15,423 nt of DNA from Spirogloea muscicola (lineage: Eukaryota; Streptophyta; Zygnematophyceae; Spirogloeales; Spirogloeaceae). The stretch's first letter is position 1; every line of letters begins with the position of its first letter. Where the stretch lies: positions 196,951 to 212,373 of the forward strand of contig WELB01000019.1 of the NCBI GenBank assembly GCA_009602725.1, given 5' to 3'. This document shows, piece by piece, positions 9,316 through 15,423 of the stretch. The notes under the pieces are model-generated. The model worked only from the letters and a program-made list of their open reading frames with translations. It was not told where the DNA came from and ran no database searches. A program made the translations under genes and the position numbers.

Positions 9316-10135
9316 TCCTCCTCTTGCTCACTCTCTATCCCTCCCCCTCCCTACCTTTCTTACACAAATACAGACACCCACATCCCCCGCCTCGACTCCC
9401 AGCTTCCCTCCCGCTATTCTTCCTCTCTTCTCTTCCCCCTTGCTGACCTTCCCACCCCCCCTGCTGCCCTTTCCCTGCCCAGATTCATTACCCCTCCGTC
9501 CTTTATCAGCCCCATCTCCCTGGTCGTTATCCATATCTACCTCCCTCCCTCTCAAAACCACCCACTCTGCGAATACCCTCTCGCGCTTCAGCTCGGTAAC
9601 TCCTGCGCGCCTCCGCACAGCCCAGCCAGCACTCCATAGGCTGCAACAAGGGCCGGCCATGACCCACATTGCGCCGCTAGAGCTGCCCACCGTGGCGTAA
9701 GCGCCCTCTCGAGCCTGCAGCAATGCCTGGAGCTTGGCTGCAATGCAGGTGGGTCGTCATTGATATCAGGCAGTCACTGCCCACTTTGCAAGGAGGTGCT
9801 CAGTGCCCTCTCGCTCTCGTCTCGCGCGCTTTGTGACAGTCTAGCCAGCCCACTGCTGCAATGTGGCGGCTGCACACCACGTCTGCCTCTGCCCGGCTCT
9901 TTAAGAATTACGACGTTTGACTGTAAACCCGCCACTCATGATCTGCAAATCTTACAAAGGGGTTCTGGCACCCTCTTGTCACCTGCTTCATGCATAGGTC
10001 AGCCACAGCCGTTGCCGGAGGCACTCTTAGGTGAAGGTCGTGGCAGTGGACTAGACCACTGCGCTGGAGTTTGCCGCATTGTGGTCTTTGGCTGGAGTCA
10101 GGGCTGGACAGTGCGGCCGCTGAGCATCTGCAGCC

Positions 10136-13040
10136 ATGAGGATCATGAGGCCAGATCGCGAGGTCGCAGCTGCAACGTTCTGCATGCGCAAGCATGGGGA
10201 GCCGCAGCATGACTATGAGCTGCAGCAGAATGTGTCACCGAACTCGGCCTTGTCCCAAGTGGGCCTGGCAAGAGACAGCCTGAAGCCCCACCCCAAGTAC
10301 GCCATCATTCCCCGGACGAAGACAGAGCATGCCCTGAAAAGGGCTGGAGCAATGGGCATTCTCTGCGCCTTCAGGGACCTCGAGACCAAGGAGAGAGTCG
10401 TTATAAGGATGATGCGCGACGCCTTTGGCAACATTGTTGCAGCCCGCCGACTGCTGAGGTACTAAGTGTTACACTTTGGCATATCTGACTTGCTTGCGAA
10501 TCCAATGTGTTGCACAGCAAATTTGGTGTCATCCTTACTGCCTGCTATACATGTCGTCATTGCCTTGTTTTTATCTCTGACTATTGCGAGTCCCAACCAG
10601 AGGCCTCAATGATTTGCTAAGACTTGTTGATCAAGAATATAGTCGTCATACCGTTCTCTCAGAGAGGTCACCATATTGCACCAGGCGCAGCATGAGAACA
10701 TCATCGCCTTGAGGTGAAACACGACAGTCTTCCTGCCAAGACTTCACGACTATAGACTATGTTGCAAAGCGCTTGAGCGAAAGCGAGTCAGTACATTCTT
10801 GAGCGAAAACGAGTTCGTGCATAGGTGATTGATTAGTCAAGTCATTCTTCAGTGCTAGTAATGTGGTCACATGCGAATGTATGAAGGTCAATATGCAACA
10901 CATGCGGGAGAAAGTGCTGAAGTGCCGCACACTGGAAGCTGCTCAATCAAGTTACAGAAAAGTGTAGGTGATTTGCTGACTTCCTGACGCTGCACATCTA
11001 TACACTCCATTGCTAGGGACATTGTGATCAAGAGCAAACATCTGGAGCAAGTCAACGATGTATACTTGGTCTATGAGATGATGGACACCAGCCTCCACGA
11101 CCTGCTAAGGAAACGGAGGCTTGAGGATGACTATTGCAGGTTCTTCTGCTACCAGCTCATGAGAGGGCTCAAGTATCTGCACTCTGCAGGTGTTGCCCAC
11201 AGGAATCTGAAGCCGAGCACCCTGCTTGTCAATCTTGAGACTCTCGAGCTCCGCATCTCCGGCTTCTTTCTGGCTCAGTCAGTGCACAGCTCTGGAATGC
11301 GGACAGGTCAGGTCTCCGTCATTGACTTTATATGTACGTATTATAGCAAGGGCTCAGAATCACTGGTTCAGTGACAGTCTCAGTGTGACCGAGGGCTTGC
11401 ACAGTGATAGACAGCTCGGCTTTCCTTACCTGTCAGCGAATGATAAAACTATCACACCATGCGGGCCTCTCTTATCTACTAAGTTGAGCTGCTCCCCCTG
11501 CACATGAGATGTCACCTCATGTGCAGACGAATGGCGAAGCAGCAAGTGTAGCCATTGACTGACCGGCAATGAATGTCTGTACTGAGCTTGCAGAGTATGT
11601 TGCTGCAAAGTGCTATGACGCTCCCGAATTGCTACTGAGTTGCGGCCACTGTACCACAGCCGTGGATATATGGTCTGCTGGATGCATCTTCCTTGAGATG
11701 CAAAGTGGGCAGCACATTTTCCCCAAAGCAAACACTAACCTCCACCCTTTACACCAGGTGAGTCACATTATTGGCCTCTTTGAATCCGCCTACATAGGGG
11801 CAGCTAAGCAATCTCACCCACTTTTGACTTCAATCGTGCGTGTGTCCCCAAGTGGTTACAATAGTAGCCTCACCAGCACTCTAAGGAGCCACTGCCTACA
11901 CTAGCAATGTTGATACATGAGATCCATATCATCATCACGAACCGTCAAGCTGGCCAATCATGCTTTTCTGAAGGAGCTCGCAGATTTCAGCTATTGCCAA
12001 GGTGATTGGATCCCCACAACATGGATCCGACCTCAATTTTCTGCAAGAGTTTGCACTGCAAGATGATGTTCACAAGATTATAGGCGGCCATCCCAGATTG
12101 ACACTTGCTTGTCAGTATTCTGGCCTGTCCGACTTAGGTAAGAGGCTGCTCTGTGACGCCATGAATGCAAACATTGTACCATTGCAACCGTGAGCGTCAG
12201 GAACATGCATAAGATGTGGGTGGCCTTTCGATCGTCGTGAGGCAGTGAATCCGCCATCTGCTGCTACGCAAGAACTGTTGAGCTATTCCAGCTCACGGGC
12301 TGCAATACTAAGGAAGGAACAGGTCGAGTCAGTTTGACTCGACCTGAAGATATCACATGGCTGCATGTCAGGACCACATCTCACAGAAATTGCATCCCAT
12401 CGTAGAATAATGACAGGCAAAAGAGAGGCTCCCCTTCACCTAGCTGGCCGGCTTCCACATTGAGCAACGCCAAGCTAAGAGCATTTACATTGCACAATGC
12501 TGCAGCTATTGACTTTGCGGAGAGGCTTCTCGATATCAACCCTACAAAGAGGATGACTGCAGTGCAGGTGCACTCCGTATCTCTTACTTCAGCCCAGCAT
12601 CGCATATCCCGCCTGGTAGGACCCTTATATTCGATGGCACATTATATTTGCTTATCATGCTGCACAGCCGCTTTGCTCGCAAATTTATCTGGTGGCTCAA
12701 CATCTTCAGTGCATGGTTTTGCCAAATGCAAGGACTTCTGCTGTCCTGCAAAGCATATTACTTGCTTTCCGAGTATCGTCAGGCAGAATATACAGCTCGA
12801 TCACAAGTCGATCGTTGGAAAGAAGGTTCGCTTCTTGCGTAAAGCACTCATTCAGCTGATATTGGCCTGTCTTCTTGTCAGGCTCTGAGTCACCCGTACC
12901 TGGCCAATCTCAGGGATCCCAGTGATGAACCCAAGTGCTACACGGAGCTCGCAACAGGGATACGAGATGAAGGTCTGTCAATGGCTCAGATCAAGACTCA
13001 CGTGTTTCAAGCGGCATCCAAGTATTGGTGCAAGAGCTAG
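10136..13040 (+). CDS. MAP-kinase-like pseudokinase with intact TEY motif
   Basis: Seven exons: 10136-10458, 10663-10713, 11017-11306, 11594-11757, 11984-12137, 12506-12567, 12882-13040. They total 1203 bp, 400 residues, GT-AG and phase-consistent throughout. MAPK landmarks: ENIIAL (119-124), VYLVYEMMDTSLHDLL, YCRFFCYQLMRGLKYLHSAG, T221-E222-Y223, APELLL (231-236), VDIWSAGCIF (from 245), VIGSPQHGSDLNFL, INPTKRMTAVQ, and SHPYLANLRDPSDEP with acidic D360, D363, E364 of the common-docking site. Catalytic positions are altered: Gly loop RAGAMG (69-74) lacks its first Gly, VAIK Lys is R91, HRD Asp is N188, the Mg-binding Asn is T193, DFG is G207-F208-F209. E109 (helix C) and K190 remain. The usual TRWYRAPE is AKCYDAPE. 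Length is near a normal MAPK. It should therefore bind partners rather than phosphorylate. The ATG follows an in-frame TGA at 10121; an additional upstream exon using the acceptor at 10133 is possible. Confidence 0.9.
10773..10814. repeat. Short direct repeat in intron 2 of the MAPK-like gene
   Basis: TTGAGCGAAAGCGAGT (10773-10788) recurs with one difference at 10799-10814, a 26-bp offset. It lies inside the second intron (10714-11016). No function is evident. Confidence 0.5.
11498..11526. repeat. Perfect 11-bp inverted repeat in intron 3 of the MAPK-like gene
   Basis: CTGCACATGAG (11498-11508) and CTCATGTGCAG (11516-11526) are separated by 7 nt. The hairpin lies 67 bp upstream of the acceptor that completes the TEY motif, so it could affect splicing of that exon. 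That role is only an inference. Confidence 0.6.
12320..12346. repeat. Perfect 12-bp inverted repeat in intron 5 of the MAPK-like gene
   Basis: CAGGTCGAGTCA (12320-12331), loop GTT, TGACTCGACCTG (12335-12346). The tight 3-nt loop and the lack of mismatches suggest a young fold-back duplication. It lies in the 368-bp intron 12138-12505. Confidence 0.65.
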
Positions 13041-13092
13041 GTGACTTGCGATGTCAAAGTATTCGCTGTGACTACTGAAGTTGCCCGGAAGA

Positions 13093-13142
13093 CCGAAGTG
13101 CTGTTGCCCATCCCAGCCCTGGAATGGGCAACAGCACTTCGG
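13093..13142. repeat. Perfect 19-bp inverted repeat just after the MAPK-like gene
   Basis: CCGAAGTGCTGTTGCCCAT (13093-13111) pairs with 13124-13142 without mismatch across a 12-nt loop. It starts 53 bp after the MAPK-like stop codon, so it is probably in that gene's 3' UTR. Its right arm ends one base before the stop codon (13144-13146) of a minus-strand open frame, placing it between two converging ends. Possible roles are mRNA 3'-end structure or a small-RNA precursor. Confidence 0.7.
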
Positions 13143-13143
13143 C

Positions 13144-13329
13144 TTAATCCATCCACAGCAACTGCTGGTCGAAGCGCCTCTTCTCTTTCAGAATATTCAC
13201 ATTCTTGCAGAGAAGCTGCGCTTCAGGCTGATCAGCTTTTGCTTTAAGAGTCTCTACTTCCCTTTTAGTTGATGACCCCAAGACGTTTGCTGAGCCTTCT
13301 GCCTTCATAGCACGTGCAAAGTGAGGCAC
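13144..13329 (-). CDS. Possible last exon of a minus-strand coiled-coil protein
   Basis: After a good acceptor (CTTGCAG, minus strand, ending at 13330) the frame VPHFARAMKAEG... runs 61 codons to TAA at 13144-13146. It includes TKREVETLKAKADQPEAQLL and NILKEKRRFDQQLLWMD, rich in charged residues with heptad-like Leu/Val spacing. It resembles a coiled-coil tail, but I do not recognise a family. I could not place upstream exons with confidence. It may be a terminal exon, a relic or chance. Confidence 0.3.
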   Translation of the reverse strand: MPHFARAMKAEGSANVLGSSTKREVETLKAKADQPEAQLLCKNVNILKEKRRFDQQLLWMD

Positions 13330-13650
13330 CTGCAAGCTACAGCACGGCGAAGAGTATGTCCTTCTGGCTTACTGTCTCCTTACATACCCGACAATGCACA
13401 GATTTGTGCGTCTTAGTATGATTAAGTGTTAGCATAACAATGTGCCATCCTGACCTAGCATGTGTCACACAATTGAATGGAAGAAGCGCCAATCAACCAT
13501 TCATTCTTCCAACCTAGGCTTATACAGCAAGTAGATCCAATTTACGAGTGGCCGAATCACTTAAGCTTGCTGGTGTCTGCAAGTATACCACAATTGACAA
13601 ACGGAATGCTTTTGAAAGCTTGATCAACTTTTGTGCCGGAGCGCAAATTT

Positions 13651-13684
13651 GTGAGCTACTCGCAGGAGAAGGCTCCTGGCTCAC
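13651..13684. repeat. Bulged hairpin
   Basis: GTGAGC (13651-13656) and GCTCAC (13679-13684) enclose CAGGAG (13663-13668), loop AAGG, CTCCTG (13673-13678). This makes a 12-bp stem with a 6-nt bulge on one side. It lies in sequence with no recognised gene. Confidence 0.5.
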
Positions 13685-13896
13685 GCCTCGAGAGAAATGA
13701 GAGTAAGCCAGAGAAAACGACTGGATCGCAGTTGGCTTAGGCAGACAGTCAACTACTAAGGCTCGAGCACCTAGCTCTAGGCTTCGAGGTTGTCACGAAG
13801 CGGCCCTGCAATGAAGTGTTGGGACATCTCAAATATGAAGGTCGGGCAGTAGCAGTGATGGCCGGGGGCATTGAAAGGGCTCCTTCCAGTCCTGCC

Positions 13897-14250
13897 TCAG
13901 CGCAATACGGAGATGAGCATAATCGAGAAGACTGTGAGGGCGAGGACGAGGATGACGTAGAAGATGACAGTATACGCGATGCTGATTAAAAAATGGGGCA
14001 GTGGCATAGGTGGGCATATTGTTGTGTTCATCACCTGCAGCCAGGAATCTTCGTATAGAGGCCAATGCGAGATTTTCTTCGTCGATGACATTTCCTCAAA
14101 GATGGCGTCACCTCATCTGGAAGTGAAGCTGGCTTCTGGGGGCTTGTTTAAGAGATCGTTGGCGATGCTGTCAAACGGCCACATCAATTGGCTGCCCAAA
14201 CTTGGGTCGATCATGAGTACAGCATAAGCTTTCAGACACTCTCCCTCCAA
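13897..14250 (-). pseudogene. Minus-strand membrane-protein-like frame interrupted by one TGA
   Basis: One minus-strand frame reads from about 14250 to a TGA at 13897-13899, broken only by TGA at 14113-14115. Before the break it reads MIDPSLGSQLMWPFDSIAND; after it, GDAIFEEMSSTKKISHWPLY, followed by a strongly hydrophobic segment FLISIAYTVIFYVILVLALT and more. The hydrophobic run would fit one transmembrane helix. I recognise no family, and the right end merges with a LINE tail. It could be a decayed gene, an unmodelled exon pair or chance. Confidence 0.22.
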
Positions 14251-14330
14251 ACCTTTGTCAATCTTTTTGGGCTGGCTTTTCGCAGCCCTTGCCCCCATTG
14301 GGAGTGCCACTTCTCTCGTATTCCTGAGGC
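14228..14330 (+). mobile_element. LINE 3' tail relic
   Basis: CTTTGTCAATCTTTTTGGGC leads into the stem GGGCTG (14269-14274)...CAGCCC (14283-14288), then CCCATTGGGAGTGCC and a CTTCTC box. This follows the LINE tail at 1490-1560 motif by motif. No LINE coding sequence accompanies it. It is about 420 bp from the telomere array. Confidence 0.6.
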
Positions 14331-14752
14331 TGTGTCGCGGCTAGAAGTGCCTGCTGGCAGCTGACAGCATCTAGCTGGGGTGGCGGCCACCATATCCATA
14401 GCAAAAGCTTGTCACACTGCTCGCCTGCAGCGTCCTACGGCCGTATTGTCAGCAGTTGCCAGTGGTCGAGGAAGTTGCGAAAGGTGGCGCCCGGCGGCGG
14501 CGGCTGCCAATACCCTGTACAGTACTCTAAATGTCATGCAACATGATAGCCAGTTCTGAACCTAAACAGCGGCGCACTCAGTTGGCAGGCCGCGCCAGGC
14601 GGCTGGCGCTCAAAAACTTTTCGGCAGTATGCCACCGCCGTGGAAAGAAAGAAAGTGGAGCCTTGCTTCTATGATATGATTATATAATAATAGAAATCAG
14701 GTGGGCCAGTGCGCGATGCTCCCAGCGCGCGGTCGCAGAGAGAACGCCAAAA
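14331..14752. other. No recognisable gene
   Basis: The sequence is of mixed composition with a short AT-rich patch near 14675-14695. I see no convincing coding frame, RNA gene or further repeat. Confidence 0.5.
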
Positions 14753-14790
14753 CCCTAAACCCTAAAAACCCTAAACCCTAAACCCTAAAC
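14753..14790. repeat. Interstitial telomere repeat array, five CCCTAAA units
   Basis: CCCTAAA occurs at 14753-14759, 14760-14766, 14769-14775, 14776-14782 and 14783-14789; the only imperfection is two extra A after the second unit. This is the plant/Chlorella-type telomere repeat (TTTAGGG on the other strand). It is internal, with more than 600 bp of different sequence to its right. Confidence 0.93.
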
Positions 14791-14989
14791 ATCGCCCACT
14801 CCATATCGCCGGCAGTCCGAACAGGCTGCAAGAGCACCATCTTGTGTATCATTCGCCAGAGGTATGAACTCTTCAGGCTGGCATCCACCGTAGCAGTCCT
14901 CCCAGCGCCCCGTACGACCGGCCCAATCTGTCGGAAATCCCCGAGAAGCACCTTGAAGAGTGAGTGCGCCGTACGACCACCGAGGTAGA

Positions 14990-15260
14990 GGCTCGCCGCC
15001 AGAGCCGTCGTCCAGAGGGCGAGGCGACGGATGCAATCGTGGTCCCGTCCTGGCAGGCCTCATTGGAGAGTCGTGGAGAAGCAACAGATGGAATCGTAGC
15101 CCCGTCCTGGCAGGCCTCATTCGGGAGACGTCCAGGGCGGCGGGCCTCCTCCCGAAGCCGTCGTCCAGAGGGAGAAGCAACCGATGCAATCGTGGCCCCG
15201 TCCTGGCAGGCCTCATTCGGGAGTCGTGGAGGGCGGCGGGCGTCCTCCCGAAGCCGCCGC
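14990..15260. repeat. GC-rich composite minisatellite
   Basis: A 20-bp block (CCGTCCTGGCAGGCCTCATT) starts at 15045, 15102 and 15198, spacings of 57 and 96. GCCGTCGTCCAGAGGG starts at 15004 and 15157 (153 apart), and a GGGCGGCGGG block at 15135 and 15231 (96 apart). All spacings are multiples of three, so two minus-strand frames stay open across the array (179 codons from 15324 to 14785, and 139 codons from 15292). The encoded repeats (RMRPARTGPRLH or NEACQDGATIASVASP) match no family I know, so I do not call a gene. Confidence 0.7.
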
Positions 15261-15423
15261 GCGCGAGAGCCGCCCCCTCCCCCGCGGAGCATGGCGGACA
15301 GGGGGGGTTGGGCGCTCCTAACACGAAGCCCTTCCGAGCCGGGAGGTCCGGGGAGGAGGTCCGGGGAGGTCCAGACCGGGCTTTCTGGCGGCGAACCGCG
15401 TCCGGGGAGGGCGAGTGCGAGAG
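15261..15423. other. GC-rich right flank, no recognisable gene
   Basis: Very GC-rich sequence with short repeated GGTCCGGGGAGG motifs (about 15345-15370 and again near 15400). It may be subtelomeric or a gene 5' end continuing beyond the window; nothing decides this. Confidence 0.4.

Larger units (their letters stand above)
8779..10135. promoter_or_regulatory. Divergent intergenic region between TRM6 and the MAPK-like gene
   Basis: The two genes are transcribed away from each other, so their 5' UTRs and promoters must lie here. I see no convincing TATA box or conserved operator. Contents: CAT-rich simple sequence at about 8785-8825, a LINE-tail hairpin at 8954-8973, (CT)41 at 9231-9312, a pyrimidine-rich tract to about 9560, and a 7-bp inverted repeat at 10043-10062. 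A possible 5' UTR intron of the MAPK-like gene (donor CAG|GTGGGT near 9749, acceptor CTGCAG ending at 10133) cannot be confirmed from sequence alone. Confidence 0.4.

Noticed and set aside
9119-9700. 193-codon plus-strand frame with a Ser-Leu run
   Set aside because: It is produced by the CT microsatellite and the pyrimidine-rich tract and spans the unresolved base.
9760-10212. 150-codon plus-strand open frame upstream of the MAPK-like gene
   Set aside because: No recognisable domain. It overlaps MAPK-like exon 1 in another frame and has no homologous pattern.
11569-11610. Unspliced reading TELAEYV as a variant TEY loop
   Set aside because: The upstream part is intron. Splicing 11306 to 11594 restores a standard TEY in phase, and the pre-acceptor TEL is coincidental.
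1-15423. tRNA genes, rRNA, CRISPR arrays, bacterial operons
   Set aside because: I saw no B-box-like tRNA motif in a usable context, no rRNA core sequence, no regular spacer-repeat array, and intron structure that excludes bacteria.

Overview
The window looks like nuclear DNA of a green alga, probably a trebouxiophyte such as a Chlorella or Coccomyxa relative. Two genes are rich in GT-AG introns of about 100-590 bp. There is an array of the plant/algal telomere repeat CCCTAAA, and there are LINE remnants. The lineage is inferred from these features; no marker gene settles it.

Layout. 1-1410 is the 3' part of a LINE retrotransposon ORF: the region after the reverse transcriptase, a CCHC knuckle and a restriction-like-endonuclease-like domain. 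1411-2960 is a graveyard of 5'-truncated copies of the same element in both orientations, linked by a shared 3' hairpin (GGGCTGG...CCAGCCC). 3250-4179 holds nothing I recognise. 4180-8778 (minus strand) is a complete 12-exon gene for Trm6/Gcd10, the non-catalytic subunit of the tRNA m1A58 methyltransferase; my model splices in frame into 583 residues. 8779-10135 is the divergent intergenic region, with another LINE-tail hairpin, a (CT)41 microsatellite next to an unresolved base, and a long pyrimidine-rich tract. 10136-13040 (plus strand) is a 7-exon MAP-kinase homologue of 400 residues.

The MAPK homologue is the main discovery candidate. Every splice junction and the whole frame are intact, but the catalytic residues are replaced: VAIK is VVIR, HRD is HRN, DFG is GFF. 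The activation motif TEY is kept and is rebuilt only by splicing, because an intron splits its Glu codon. The C-terminal common-docking acidic patch is also kept. This looks like a maintained MAPK pseudokinase that could still bind MAPK kinases, phosphatases or scaffolds without catalysis.

13041-14250 contains strong inverted repeats and two weak minus-strand coding candidates: a coiled-coil terminal exon and a TGA-interrupted membrane-protein-like frame. 14228-14330 is another LINE tail. 14753-14790 is an interstitial telomere array, followed by a GC-rich minisatellite-bearing segment to the end. The LINE nests and telomere repeats suggest a subtelomeric or rearranged setting. Trm6 acts in tRNA modification and the MAPK-like protein would act in signalling; apart from the shared divergent intergenic region I see no functional link between them.
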